Source: Gambelia wislizenii (Eukaryota > Chordata > Lepidosauria > Squamata > Crotaphytidae). From it: DNA of 64,000 nt. Positions 1-11,985 of the stretch are shown here, piece by piece. Numbering within the stretch: the stretch's first letter is position 1; each line of letters starts with the position of its first letter. The stretch is taken from assembly GCA_030847615.1 (NCBI GenBank), contig JAUMIR010000001.1:250111187-250175186 (forward strand), given 5' to 3'. The notes under the pieces were generated by a model. The model did not search any database and was not told where the DNA came from. It saw only the letters and a program-made list of their open reading frames with translations. Made by a program: the position numbers and the translations under genes.

Positions 1-1718
1 GATCCTTGCCCTTCATGGCTGGCCATCCTGGGGGGGGGGGTGGTAGCTTGATGGTGTTCCTTAAGGACATCATCAATGCATCCCTCAGGGAAGGGTGTGT
101 TCCATCCTGTTTAAAGGAAGCGGCGGTTAGGCCGCTCCTGAAAAAACCTTCCCTAGACCCCCTGGACATGAACAACTATAGGCTGGTTTCTGTGTTACCA
201 TTCTTGAGCAAAGTGATCGAGAGGGCAGTTGCTCTTCAACCCAAGTGGTCTTGGATGAAACTGATTATCTAGACCCATTTCAAACTGGCTTCAGGACAGG
301 ATTTGGAGTTGAGACTGCTATGGTTGCCTTGACCGATGATCTGCGTCTAAGCATCGACAGGGGTAATGTGTCCCTGTTGGTGCTTCTGGACCTCTCAGCG
401 GCTTTTGATAGGATAGATCATGGCATTCTCCTGGATCGCCTGAGTGGGTTAGGAATCAGAGGCACTGCGCTCCAGTGGTTCCGGTCCTTCCTCTCGGGCA
501 GATCCCAGAGGGTGCGGCTTGGGGACAGCTGCTCCAGCAGAAAGGAGCTTACTTGTGGTGTTCCGCAGGGCGCCATCCTGTCCCCAATGCTGTTTAACAT
601 CTATATGAGGCCGCTGGGTGAGATTATTCGGAGTTATGGGGCTGGGTGTTATCAGTACGCTGATGACACCCAGATCTATTTCTCCTTGTCCCGATCATCG
701 GCCTCGAATTCCAATGGCATTTCTCCTCTTAATGACTGTCTTAAAGCAGTAATGGTCTGGATGAGGAAAAACAGATTGAGATTAAATCCAGACAAAACGG
801 AGGTGCTCAAGGTAGCGGCCCCGAAACCAGGAGTTGGGTTGCAACCGCCAGTCCTGGATGGGGTCACGCTCTCTGTTAAGGACTGTGTTCGCAGTCTGGG
901 GGTGCTCCTTGATTCATCGCTTCAGATGACGAGTCAAGTGAATGCGATGGCCAGGAGCGCTTGTTATCAGCGTTGGCTGATACGCCAGCTGCACCCTTTC
1001 CTGGAAGTAAGGGACCTCGAGACTGTGGTGCACACGCTGGTAACCTCTCGTCTAGATTTCTGCAATGCGCTCTACATGGGGTTACCCTCATGCTTGGTCC
1101 GGAAACTTCAGTTGGTACAAAATATGGCAGCCAGAGTGGTCTCAGGAACATCTCGGAGAGATCATATAACTCCAGTATTAAAATCTCTCCGCTGGCTGCC
1201 TATCAGTTTCCGGGCTCAGTATAAGGTGTTGGTTATTACCTTTAAAGCCCTAAATGGCTTGGGTCCAACTTATCTCCGGAGCCGCCTCCTCCCATACAAT
1301 CCTCCCCGCGCACTCCAGTCCTTTGGGAGGAATTTGCTTCAGCCACAAAAATCTAGGCTGTCTGCAACCTCCCAGAGGGCCTTTTCGGTAATCGTCCCCA
1401 ATTTATGGAATGGCCTGCCGAATGAGATCCGTCAGTTGACAAGCTTGAGTAGCTTTAAAAAACCACTAAAGACGGATCTCTTTCGCCAGGCCTTTCCTGA
1501 TTAGATCCCGGCCTCTGGAGCTCAGTCTCCTGGCTTTTTAAAATTATGTATATATTTGTTTTATTGTGTTTTTAGTTAGAAGGTTTTAATTTTATAGTGT
1601 TTAATGTCTTTTTATGGGGGAGGGTGGGGTGGGGTGGTGTTTTTAGTCTTTATTATAATGTTTTAATTGTTGGAAGCCGCCCCGATTGTTTTTAGCAGAG
1701 TGGCGGGGTATAAGTAAA

Positions 1719-1720
<2 letters not shown>
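1..1720 (+). mobile_element. L2-clade non-LTR retrotransposon (LINE), reverse transcriptase 3' half, cut by the window start
   Basis: The reverse transcriptase is read in two frames. Frame 6-272 holds the region before RT motif A, up to LSKVIERAVALQ. Frame 245-1504 holds LDETDYLDPFQTGF, LLDLSAAFDRIDH, CGVPQGAILSPMLFNIY and YADDTQ (YADD at residues 138-141 of that frame), then a long C-terminal part ending in LFRQAFPD. A single-base indel around 230-245 separates the frames. Apart from that, about 420 codons are open, including both catalytic aspartates, so this is a fairly young copy. The 3' UTR (1505-1720) ends in the 'AAGCCGCCCCGATT...GGCGGGGTATAA' end typical of L2 in lizards, followed by an (ATT)n tail. 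The 5' part lies outside the window. Confidence 0.9.

Positions 1721-1750
<30 letters not shown>
1719..1750 (+). repeat. (ATT)n tail of the L2 LINE
   Basis: About ten ATT units directly after the L2 3' end. Confidence 0.9.
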
Positions 1751-1751
<1 letters not shown>

Positions 1752-2192
1752 GAGTTTTTCATGGATGAAACAAATTAGAAATTTTAGAGTAAATTTCAAA
1801 GTATAGAGGGTAGGTTAATGAGTGGGAAGATAAGGAAATAGGGTATATTATATATAAGGATGTAATTGAAGCTAAAGAAAGGCTACTATGGAGAAATCAG
1901 GGAAAGAACATGTCATCTCAAGGAAATTAATAAAGGAAGCTCGCGATAACCTTTTGGAGAGAACTATTAACTGAAAATTAGTGTCAGATGGTATTAGTAT
2001 TAGATGAAAATTAGTACTAGATGGATAATACGAATATCTATGAGGAAAATCTGCATATATATAGATATAGATAATGTACATCTATAATTATTTGCTTAGA
2101 TACTTTGTTTAGAAATAGGGACATAAAGAGAATGTATGTTAAAACTTTTGTAACATTTAATTTATCAATTTGAACCAATTTGAAATTTTTAG

Positions 2193-2345
2193 TCTCTCTC
2201 TCTCTGGCTTTTCTTCGCAAACGAAGATTCAGGAAGGACTCATCCTGCGCTTTCTGCAAGCGCGCTGATGACTAAAAAGGCCGATCCGAGATAAACAAGT
2301 CCGGTTGCAAAAAGCACAGCAGAAGGTCTCCTTGGGTGATGTTTT
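2193..2345 (-). mobile_element. 5'-truncated LINE, (GA)n-tailed zinc-finger family, copy 1
   Basis: On the minus strand this is the last ~140 bp of the same LINE as at 61232-62373: the CxxC...HxxxC finger codons, the stop, a short 3' UTR, and a (GA)n tail (CT on the + strand at 2193-2206). It is joined directly to mariner transposase sequence at about 2341-2345. Confidence 0.85.
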
Positions 2346-3063
2346 TGCAGCAACCTGAAGTGGACCCAAACCTTTTTCAAAAAATCATCACTTGTGATGA
2401 AACCTGGTTCTTCCAGTATGATCCTGAGACAAAATGACAGTCAGTGCACTGGAAAACACCAGCATCACCAAGAACAACAACAACAACAAAAAAAAAACAA
2501 ACCTCAAAGTAAGTCCACAGTCAAAGCCATGCATGTTTTTTGACATCAAGGGCGTAATTTTGGCAGAATTGGTTCCAGAAGGCAAATCAGTGAACCAGCA
2601 TTATTATAAGGAAGTTTTGACAAAGCTGAGAGAAAGAATAAAAGAGTGAGAGAGAGAGAGAGAGAGACCAGAACTGTGGAAAAATGGTTCTATTCTTCAT
2701 TAAGACAATGAGCCTGCTCACACAGCACTTTCTGTGAAGCAGTTTTTGGTCAAGAAATGTATTACTACACTTGAACATCTTCCATATTTGGCACCATGTG
2801 ACTTTTTTCTTTTCCCTAAAGTGAAATTGGTGCTTAAAAGAACACATTTTAAGTCAATTGATGTGGTAAAGAAGAAAACGGCAGATGTGTTGAAACAGCT
2901 GACAGAAACTGATCTACTCCACACCTTTGACCAGCGGGAAACAAGACTGCATTAGTGTGTGTGTGAACAGGGAGTATATTGAAGATGATAAGCATTAGAA
3001 TTGTAATACATATAAATAAAAATAGGTTATTGTATCAGTCTCATTATTTAATGGCAGACCTCG
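2342..3063 (+). pseudogene. Mariner transposase remnant, right-hand part
   Basis: It is collinear with the mariner at 54340-55249. It encodes degenerate pieces including EVDPN, CDETWFFQYDPET, LTKLRERIK, MKQFLVKKCITTLEH, APCDFFLFPKVK, KKKTADVLKQLTETDL and a C-terminal GEYIEDDKH-like end. It finishes in the 3' terminal inverted repeat (about 3034-3063) with TA at 3064-3065. Frames are broken by stops, by a deletion that removes the SPD of the third catalytic block, and by an expanded (GA)n at 2644-2668. No 5' inverted repeat is present; the left side is LINE sequence. Confidence 0.85.
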
Positions 3064-4569
3064 TATCACAGCTTTTATGCCAAGAAGAAAATAGAAGAAT
3101 TCAGGGACTAGGGAACAGGTATACTTTGGAAACTGGATGTAATCTTTAAAGGTAAACCTGTCATTAAGGAGCAGTTTGACTCAAAATTCCAAGGATAAAG
3201 ACCGTGTAGTTACAATTAGGACAAATAATCTTGTTTATGCGAAAGCTGTCCAACAAGAGAGATAATCAAATATCCCTATTCCACTTCGAAACTTTGTCAC
3301 TGAACCACCCACCCACCCAATCATGGGACATGTAGCACAAATTTAGAACTGGTTTTTAGAAGAACAATGTGAATCATGGATGCAAGCCAAGCTGATATGG
3401 AAATCACACCTTAATTCAGAAATCATAAACTTTGCATGGTGTCAGACCCAGACATCTGCAGAGTTTAAAACTGCATCTGAACCTATGTGGCTGGAAAACC
3501 CCAAATTATAGGAATATTGGAGATAAAATCTTGGCCTTCTTTAAGAAATCACAGATATCACGCTATCAGCTTCTACAACCACTGTCAATATTTGTAGGAA
3601 AGAAAACAGTGGCTTCTGTCATAAAGAATTTAAACAGTGGGTTGTATCACAAAGAGCTTATCCTAGTTGTGGCACTCTCAGAAATCTTCAGATGTTGGAG
3701 GGATTTGAAGGGAGTAATATGCAATCAAAAATAAAGAAACACAAAGAAGAAAGAGTACTAGTTGTATTAGATATACAACTAATACTCATAGGGCTCTGAC
3801 CCACAATCCTGACTGTAATGAAAAGCGGGGGGGGGGGGTAATACGACTCTACCATTCCAGATCCAACTAAATAATCCTACTAAAATTACTAATAACCATA
3901 GCCACAGATTATTACATTGTTAGATTTCTTATTGTTTTTTAAAAAAATCCATGGACGGTTTCCAATCTTTCAGAAACTCTTCAGTTGGCTTACTCTTTAG
4001 AACCCATGTTACTTTGAGGCTAACATTAGCACGTCTGAGTAAATTAACACTTGTAGTGGAACAGGAAACCATAATTTCTATTTAGGGCCCAAAGACTAGA
4101 AGTTAAGTTCTTTCTAAATCACAGTTCAGCAATTCTTTGAAAGGTCCAACTGTCTCTTCTACAGCCTGAATAGAGAGGGGGGAAATCCTTTTCTATGTGT
4201 TATTTGAGTAATATAAGCAAGAAGCCACTGTTAAAGCATAATCATTGTTCGTATTTTTTGCATTTGAATTTCTTCTGACTCCACAGGTCCCAATCTGCCA
4301 TTCATTTACCCACCAATCAAGCATCAGAATAATTATTTGCCAACTGAGATAATGCTTTATGAATCTGATGAACTGGGCTGTTGTCCATGAAAAAGTTTAC
4401 AGTAAAACACCAATTAGTCTTTAAAGAGCCATAAGACCCTTTGTGGATTTTGGTGCCACAGTCTAATATGGCTAAGCCTCTGGAATACATTGCAGGAAGT
4501 TTCCAGAGAAGATTTTGTATTTCGAAAGCAACACAAATCATCACTTTTTCTTTTTCTTTTTTTTTCAAG

Positions 4570-4633
4570 AATTTTCCCCAGAGAGTATCTTCTTCAGCAG
4601 ATTCACCTCTATTCCTTGGCAGATCTACAGCAG
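4570..4633 (+). CDS. PLEKHM3: PLEKHM3, antepenultimate coding exon (64 bp, start of the C-terminal RH-domain part)
   Basis: A pyrimidine tract (4548-4566) and AG at 4568-4569 precede the exon, and GTGAGT follows at 4634. The exon begins with the last base of a codon split with the upstream exon. It then encodes 21 residues containing [16 protein letters not shown] and ends in phase 0. The 'Y-L-L-x-x-x-H-x-[YF]-S-[LV]-A-D-L-Q-Q' pattern is the helix leading into the zinc-binding core of the Rubicon-homology domain in the PLEKHM1/PLEKHM3/DEF8 family. The next exon continues directly with [17 protein letters not shown]. The exon is too short to stand out as an ORF; it was recognised from splice sites plus the family motif. 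In PLEKHM1 the RH domain binds Rab7 on late endosomes, and a comparable role here is inference. The previous exon lies outside the window or was not recognised. Confidence 0.88.
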
Positions 4634-5202
4634 GTGAGTGACTTCAATTTCTTCTGGGCAACATATATCTATAGATATGTATTGTAAAAGGCAAATACTT
4701 AGAATTTGTATGAGTTATGTTGCATTCAATTACTTGTCCCTGCCTCTAACAGTTTTGGTGGGGGGGGGGTTTGGTGCTGATATACATTTACATTATAGTA
4801 TCCCCTTCCTGCACCCCAAACCTTTCATCATGAAATTCAATTACTGTTGCTGCTGCTGGGGTGAGGTTAAATTGGATTTTGCTTTTAATCTAGCCATATC
4901 CTTATTATCAGCCTACAATGTCCTCTGCTCCTACCCCCTTCTCATTTAATTACTTCGTAGGTTTGAAATCGGATTGCCTGTTTTTTCTCAAAATGAAGAT
5001 GTCTTAGAAAAAAAAGGTAATAAGGTTGAAAAAACAAGATTAGGAACTCCAGATGCCCTTGCCAGATCCTTATTTAGAAAATACGGACATTGGTAATCCA
5101 CTTCCAATAAAGGGATCCACTGGAATAAAGCCTGCCTAAAGAATTGTAGAATTTTAAAGTTTTATTTTTAGAGCACATTTTTTTAAAGAAGTAAAGTAAG
5201 AA

Positions 5203-5445
5203 GAGTGTATGGAGAGCCAGCATGGTGTAGTGTTTTGAGCATTGAGCTCTGGCTCTGGAAAACCAGGATCTGAATCCCCTGCTCAGCTATGAAAACCCAC
5301 TGGGTGACCTTGGGCAGATTGTACTCTCTCAACCTCAGAGGAGGGTGAAGGCAATCCCTTCTGAACAAATCTTGCCAAGAAAACCCCTTATCAAGGTTGT
5401 CTTAGGGTGTCATACCTTGGAAACAACTTGAAGGCACACAACAAC
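5203..5445 (+). mobile_element. Sauria-type tRNA SINE with Bov-B-like 3' end
   Basis: The tRNA-derived head has an A-box-like TGGTGTAGTG and a B-box-like segment near 5266. A unique body follows (ACCCACTGGGTGACCTTGG, CTTGCCAAGAAAACCCC), and the tail GAAACAACTTGAAGGCACAC-AACAACAA resembles Bov-B LINE 3' ends. It is flanked by the 10-bp direct repeat AAAGTAAGAA at 5193-5202 and 5446-5455, a target-site duplication. A tRNA-derived retroposon, not a tRNA gene. Confidence 0.9.
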
Positions 5446-5464
5446 AAAGTAAGAACTCATAAAA

Positions 5465-5682
5465 TATCAGGAACCCCCTCTGGAGGTTACTTCTGGACCC
5501 CCAAATTGATGCTGCTTGCTCGAAAGGGTTTTTAATAAATTGTATTATATACTGATTTTAATTTGCATTAATTTAATAATGTTTTAAAAGGGGGGAAGGG
5601 ATTTTGAGTTGTTTTATACTGTGTACTATTTTATTGTTGTAAGCCGCCCCGATTGCTCGCAGAGGGGCGGGATATAAATGAA

Positions 5683-5695
<13 letters not shown>
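5465..5695 (+). mobile_element. L2 LINE 3' end
   Basis: A 5'-truncated copy of the same 3' UTR as at 1505-1720, ending TTGTAAGCCGCCCCGATTGC...GGGGCGGGATATAAATG. Confidence 0.85.

Positions 5696-5730
<35 letters not shown>
5682..5730 (+). repeat. (ATT)n tail of the L2 3' end
   Basis: About 16 ATT units. The opposite strand reads as poly-asparagine in an otherwise meaningless open frame. Confidence 0.9.
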
Positions 5731-5731
<1 letters not shown>

Positions 5732-8225
5732 GAGGGGAGGACAATGCCTGCATAAGGTAAAGAGACAAGAGAACAGAGGTAGAACTGTGGGCAACAGCTC
5801 TGTTCTGGACCACTAGAAAACTCATAGGATATAATTCTGTCATTAGATCAGAGGCAACATGTCTAGTTCTGAAAATGTTCAGAGGTTTTTATTGCAAGTT
5901 TCAATAGGATTCCGTAGTAGATAGCTGTCATGTTTGGCCCTCGGAAGTGCAGACAATACAATATAAGGAAATTAGGCCATGTTGTCACTAGTCATGGACA
6001 TTAGTCATACTTATATCATATAAGAAATTTAATAAAGCACCAATTTGTCACACTCTACTGCCATCAGTTGCAGTTGGATTTATCTGTATTTTAATTTTCT
6101 GTTATCACGGCTTAAGTGCAGTTGTTAGTCCAAACCAGTGTAGAACTATTGAATCAATGGGGCCTTGGTAAGTCAACACACATGTAAGTTGCATTGATAC
6201 AGTGGGTTTACTCTAGTTGGAAGCAACAATTAGATTTAGACCATCCTATCTCCTTTCCTTCCCTTCTTTCTGGAATTCAAATATTTATATTATATTGATA
6301 TTGTTTTACTATAATCACCTGCTTTTGATCCATTTGATCTTACTCTTCCAGATCAGATACTAAATCATTTTTTTAAAAAAAATAATATTGAGTATTCAGG
6401 TGTTTTTCTCTTTGAAAAGCCAGTATAGCAGCCAGAACTAAAATAGCCACTTCTTATTTGATATCCCATTTGTGAGCAGCCAGTTGGACGTGGTCCTATC
6501 CACCAGCATTTCAACAGGACATTCATTCCCACTTACTCTGCCATTAAACATTGTTTTTCTTCAGAGGAGGCTACTGCCTGCCATTTTTCTTCTTGCGGGG
6601 TGTGTGTGCAGGCTGACTATCATTGCTGAACTTCTTTTTCCTTTTAGTACATTGGAAAACTGTACATTGAATATGTACAATGAACAGGATAGTACATTGG
6701 AAAACTGTAGCAATAGCTTAGGGATCACATTCACATTTAAAAGTAGCAATCCTTCTACTTTAGCAGCAGAAAGAAATAGGAAAATGGACACTTACCCAAA
6801 TATCTCTGAGCTTTTTCCTATGGAAAAAATGGAAGCCAATAGATTTCAAATTGCTTCCTATTAAGAATGTAGATGGGGAGGATTTTAATGGGATCTGTCA
6901 GTTCAGGAAATATATCTGGGCCCTGCTACGGTTTTGGCTGCAGTTGTATACCCACATACCTAAGTGTAAGCCCCATTGAATCCAACAAGACACTTCTGAG
7001 TTGATATAGAATTGCAGTGCTAATAATTAAATAATCAGTATTAAGATAGGTTCCATTTTCCATACGTTTGAACATGTACTTTAATAAACCTTATGCAGTT
7101 AGTTGTACATTGCATATTTCTTCCATTTTAATACACGGAAATCTCACTTTTCTGTTAGTGAAAGTGTATGAATGTAACATGCAAGGTGAATTTAAAAGCT
7201 GCCAAGTGAACAGGTGTTTTGCCCTAGGTGGTTGTTTTTGCAGTGTAATTATAGGACAATGGAAGATCAATTCACTACATAATGGCCTTTAATGTTTCTG
7301 TGCTCCAGGAGGAGAATAGTGTAGTATAAAAAGGAAGGTGTGAAGCAAGAGAAACTTAATTTTGGCAAATCTCTCGAACTACTACTGGTGATTCCCCTCA
7401 TGATTCAAGAAGCACCCTGAGTGCAACTGAGAATACCTCAGCAGGTCAGAGATTTAGCCCAAGCAAGAACTGGTAGTTTCTTCCATGACCACCACTTTCC
7501 TTCAGTTACACAAAGGTATAATAGTAGCAGTAATAGTAGAGTAGCAATATCAAAGTTCTTCCATCATCCCAGTGCCTTATGAGCACAACCAGATGTACAA
7601 CTGATCCAGTTAATGTAAAGGTTTTCCCCACTCTTGTTGCTCCCCTATTTGCTCACGTGTCTATTAGCAGGCAAGATAAATTAGAAACAATAAGAAATAA
7701 CAAGCAGAAAAAAAGTTGTAGTGATCGTCAGCCATGAACAGGTTCACTCATTTTATGAGGGGCAACAAGAAACAAGCCTCTTGTAAAAATCCCAGAATGC
7801 CTGTTTGCTTGTTATCTTCAGGCCAGGGCAGTATCTTGTGTGATAGAAAGCAGGAAATCCTTATCATTAAGCATGAAGGAAATATGTGTTCTAAATATGT
7901 ATAATATTTTTAGTAAAGTAAGCCATATATATGCCCAGGTCTAATTGCTAGCCCCAGCTGGAATAGATTTATGTAAGGGCTATCAGCAATTAATTCTGTG
8001 GGTCTACTCTAGTTAGGACTAGTGATTGGATTGGAATAATAATTAGCTCACAAAAACTTACTTGCCTGCATCTCAGCCTATATGTCCCTACATAAGTAAT
8101 TTCTGGCCTCAAAGAAGAACTCTTTAGTAAATTGTTTTGTTTCCATGTCTACTCTGAGGACGTTACAAGATTACATCACAACCATCTGGCAAGTAGCTTT
8201 TTATTCAACTATATGAAATTGTAAT

Positions 8226-8500
8226 ACAGTTGTCCCTCAACTTTCGTGGGGTTAGGGGCAGAAGTGGAAAAACCATAAATATAGGCCTGCTATTTCTTTA
8301 TTTATTTATTTACCTGAGAGAACACTTCTCTAGGCATTTGTGGGTCCTCCAGCACGATTCTATGGTCAACCTCTGGCGGAAGCATACCATAGAATCGCAC
8401 TGGAGGAAATAGAAAATGCCTAGAGAGAATATAGTTAGTAATCTGCAAATAATCAAATCTGTGAATGTTTAATCCACAAATGAGTGTTTGGGTCTCAGTC
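8226..8500. mobile_element. Palindromic MITE-like element with central snap-back
   Basis: Two ~39-bp arms at 8329-8367 and 8386-8425 are near-perfect reverse complements around a ~18-nt loop. The outer left end (ACAGTTGTCCCTCAACTTTC) resembles pogo/Tigger-type MITE ends, and the interior resembles the element at 52032-52254. A (TTTA)n run interrupts the left arm. The outer right end is unclear. Confidence 0.5.
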
Positions 8501-10152
8501 CTACTGGAAGTCTCAGCTGGACGAGACCTGCCATTGTTGAAAATTGAACCAACAATTGTGTAACTACAAGTTGGAACTTCTAATAGGATTCAGGTCGTGG
8601 CTTCCTAATTTTGATTACTTGACTGGATCCTTCAAGGATGTGGGTTTGGATGTCAAACTTAACCCCCACAAGTCCAAGAAGAAGAAGAAGAGTCACATAA
8701 TGAAATCAAATAAAGGAGGGCAATTTTGCCAGCAGCAGTCTCACTTTTAGTGAATTTTCTGTAGCACAGAAGTTGCAATATTTTCACTGTGCAAGCCTAA
8801 CGATAAGGGTCCTTGAAATGATATGGGTCCCCCATACCTACAAGTAAGCCCCACTGAACTCAGTGGGACTAATCCTTGAGTAGACATGTCTGAGATTCCA
8901 CTGTTATTCTGGGTCACTATTTTTATTTCCTTGTTTTTTGAAAACCAAAGTTTAAAAAAAAAAGGTTATAGCAGCCACAGAGGACACTGCTTTAAAAGAT
9001 CCTGAATTTCAAATCTATAATACTCCATCCAGAACTTTGAAAAAATATATTTGGACTGCAACCCCCAGATTCCCCCAGCCAGTAAAATGAATGCATGTGA
9101 AAGTGAATGCATTGAGTCCTTGCTATGCAGCTGGCTTTCCTTTTCCTTTCCTTTTCCCTTCATGTTTCAAGTGCAGGGCATCCTACAGTGGGGGTCCATT
9201 TCTGGTTTTAATATTTATTTTTTTTTAATTTCTTTAAGTATTTTTTAAATTTATTTCACGTCTGTAACAAAAACAAGGACACCTGAGTCACCAAACAGAA
9301 TAACTATACATTTCCGAAGGTTTCATCTGTGGAAAGGGCTTTTTCCCCTCTTAAATCCCTTTCTTACTTTTTAAATCTTTCTGTCCTCCCCCCTTACCTG
9401 TATAAAAATCACTCCATCTTATTAAAATCAAAAACAAGATGACAGTAGTAAGTGCAACATAAAGCATTTATGCTAAAATCAAATGTAACTGCAGTTCAGA
9501 TCAAAGCTAACACAATGATTAAAGTGTGAAATCTGTGCAAGGTCTGGGATGCCCACCTTAAATCATGGTAAGATTAAGGCAGTTGCCCTTCTTTCTCTTC
9601 CATACAGCATCCTGACTTCCTCAAAACTTATTTGACTTATGCAGCCTTTGACTTTCCTCACCTCCTTTTTTTTTAAAAGTGCTTTGAGAGAAATCTGTAA
9701 TTCACTCTTCTGACAAGTTTTTAGGAGTACACCAGAGAATGACAGAAATTACACATCAGGCTGCCAGATTGAGCCTAGAGATCTTGAGGGAGAGAAGAAA
9801 GGGAGCCCCAGGGAATAAAAAGCCCTTGTGAAGGCAAAGGCTTTGGCCCAGCAATTGCATTGTTGCTCTTAATGTGGCACTGCTGGCATCCACCCTTTCA
9901 AGCCACATTGTTTACACTGAGTTTAGGGTTAAAGGGGGACAGTCCCTCACTGGTTTTAATTTGAACTTCAAGGGCACCTGAATTTTCTTTGGGTATGGGG
10001 GCATGCTACTTGAGACTCCTCACTTTACCACAAATTGTATGTTTTCAAATGACAAAATAAGTGCCAGCTTTTCAGTATCACTTGTTACATCCCTCATTTT
10101 TCAAACCTTAAAGTGGCATTGAGTTCAAACTTAGAATGTTTTTGTTTCTGCA

Positions 10153-10709
10153 GTATCATAGAATCATAGAGTTCGAAGAGACTACATGGGCCATCCAGTC
10201 CCACCCCACCACCCCATTCTGCCATGCAGGAATACACAATCAAATAATTCCATCCAGCCTCTGTTTAAAAACCTCCAAAGAAGGAGACTCCACCACACTA
10301 CGAGGCAATGTATTCCACTTCCGAACAGCTCTTACTGTCAGGAAGTTCTTCCTAATGTTTAGGTGGAATCTCTTTTCCTGTAGTTTGAACCCATTGCTCC
10401 GTGTCCTAGTCTCTGGAGCAGCAGAAAACAAGCCTGCTCCATCCTCAGTATGACATCCCTTCAAATATTTAAACATGGCCACCTCTCAACCTTCTCTTCT
10501 CCAGGCTAAACATGCCCAGCTCCCTAAGCCACTCCTCATAGGGTGGCTTCCAGATCTCCCACCATTTTGGTCGCCCTCCTCTAGACACATTCCAGCTTCT
10601 CAATATCCTTCCTGAATTGTGGTGCCCAGAACTGGACACAGTATTCCAGGTGAGGTTTGACTAAAGCAGAATAGAGTGGCACAATTACTTCCCTTGATCT
10701 AGACACTAC
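10153..10709 (-). mobile_element. CR1 LINE 3' end
   Basis: The + strand starts with the reverse complement of the CR1 terminus (ATAGAATCATAGAGTTCGAA, then GGCCATCCAGTCCCACCCC). It continues through the conserved 3' UTR and the last RT codons (TGGACACAGTATTCCAGGTG). 5'-truncated. It abuts another LINE fragment at about 10710. Confidence 0.9.
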
Positions 10710-10710
10710 C

Positions 10711-11104
10711 TCTGTCTCTGGCTTTTCTTCGCAAACAAAGATTCAGGAAGGACTCATCCCGCGCTTTCTGCAAGCACACTGATGACTAAAAAGGCCAATC
10801 CGAGATAAACAAGTCCGGTTGCAAAAAGCACAGCAGAAGGTCTCCTTGGGTGATGTTTTGGGGTTGTGATTCTTTCTGCGTTGTCGTTTCTCTTCAAGAC
10901 TTGTTCGTCGTGAGTTATCAAATAAGGCTGCAGCATTGTGGATAGTGCGTCTCCATGCTTCCTGATGTGAGGCCAGGGTGGACCACTGTTGGTGATCAAT
11001 TTGGCCGAGCCTGAGATGTTGTTTCAGGGAGTCTTTGTATCGCTTTTTTGGAGCGCCCCTCTTACGCTGACCCGTGGCAAGTTCACCATAGAGTAGTATT
11101 TTAT
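10711..11104 (-). mobile_element. 5'-truncated LINE, (GA)n-tailed zinc-finger family, copy 2
   Basis: The reverse complement matches the last ~390 bp of the LINE at 61232-62373, from the 'KIVLYSELA' region through the zinc finger to the short 3' UTR. Several frameshifts are present. The (GA)n tail is reduced to a few bases next to the CR1 copy. Confidence 0.85.
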
Positions 11105-11985
11105 ACTTCTATGGTGAAAATACCCCATATGAAATTTGCTGGGAATCCTAGTTTCTAAACAGGATCCAGCACCAATCCACACTATTCAGGAGGAGGGGGC
11201 CCCAAAATGGCAAAAACAATGGGGTAAAAGCCTTTGCAGATTTCCCTGTACTTTTTCACAAACTGCGAGGCGAGTGTGCATTTGTGCTTGTTTGGACTAT
11301 AGAACAATAAAAAACTCAAAGGGAAGCACAAAGCTGATTGGCCGGGCGAGAGCAGGGGTGGGACTTTCTAGGAGGGCAAGTGGCCACTGCCACCATGTTG
11401 GCGTTTCACCTTAGCAATTGCTCGCTAATGTGATAACAAAGATCACATTGGAGCCCTGGTGGCGCAGTGGTTAAATGCCAGTACTGCAAGTCACCATGTT
11501 CCAAGTTCGTTTCCAGTGGGCTCCAAGGTTCACTCAGCCTTCCATTGTTTTGTAGGTCGGTAAAATGAGTACCCAGCTTGTGGGGGCAATTAGCTAACAC
11601 ACATTGGAAACTGCTTAATGCAGTGTAGATGTGTAAATTGCTATTGCTTAAAAAACAATTTGTAAGCCGCTCTGATAGCCTTGTGGCTCTGAAGAGTGGG
11701 GTATAAATAAATAAATAAATAAACAAACATTTTCTGTTTTGTTTTCTTATAAAATTGGAGAATCACTGTATCATACCAGCGCACCTTGGGATGACTTTAA
11801 AAAAAAAAACACCTCGGTGGCAGTGAAGAACTAACATGTGTAAATCACTTGCGGCCACCATCAGGAATGTGAGGCTTATGGGGGCTTCCAAGGCCAGAAG
11901 AACCATTTAGACATGTCGCTGCTGCTGTGAGATGCCAATACTATAAAGTATTTTAGATTTTTTTCCCCCTAGATGTAGATGGGCC
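11105..11985. mobile_element. Possible non-autonomous hAT-like repeat, interrupted by a SINE
   Basis: Two flanking parts (11105-11450 and 11735-11985) share a sequence pattern with 36092-36410 and 37730-37825. Shared landmarks include TTGGCCGG..AAGCA/GAGCAGGGG and CTTATGGGGGCT...CCATTTAGACATGTCG. The right end AGATGGGCCCT is typical of hAT-type termini. Limits are approximate and the family is unnamed. Confidence 0.45.
11451..11733 (+). mobile_element. tRNA-derived SINE with L2-type 3' end, copy 1
   Basis: The head GAGCCCTGGTGGCGCAGTGG and the segment around 11500-11515 resemble tRNA A and B boxes. The body includes GGTCGGTAAAATGAGTACCC and GGGGGCAATTAGCTAACACA. The 3' end, TTTGTAAGCCGCTCTGATAG...GGGGTATAAATAAATAAA, is the L2 LINE terminus, so L2 machinery is the likely mobiliser. 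Confidence 0.9.

Larger units (their letters stand above)
1..4569 (+). other. PLEKHM3: 3' part of the PLEKHM3 intron upstream of the 64-bp exon
   Basis: Inferred to be intronic because the exon at 4570 begins in the middle of a codon. The stretch holds an L2 LINE (1-1720), a truncated LINE (2193-2345) and a mariner fragment (2342-3063). In 1751-2190 I see AT-rich sequence without a recognisable family. In 3066-4540 I see no recognisable exon or repeat, only a short (G)n run near 3827, a stem 'AGTTGTAT...ATACAACT' near 3758-3780, and a spurious open frame at 3432-3734. Confidence 0.6.

Noticed and set aside
2644..2668. (GA)n run as another LINE tail
   Set aside because: It sits inside mariner transposase sequence where the related copy reads GAGAAAGAGTCAGG; it is a local microsatellite expansion.
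3432..3734. 100-codon open frame upstream of the 64-bp exon as a candidate PLEKHM3 exon
   Set aside because: Lacks RH- or PH-domain motifs and suitable splice sites in the required phase.
5573..5794. Poly-asparagine protein on the minus strand
   Set aside because: Translation of the (ATT)n tail of an L2 LINE.
6472..6864. 130-codon plus-strand open frame
   Set aside because: No recognisable family, begins in AT-rich intron sequence, and contains a locally duplicated GTACATTGGAAAACTGTA-type phrase that explains part of its length.
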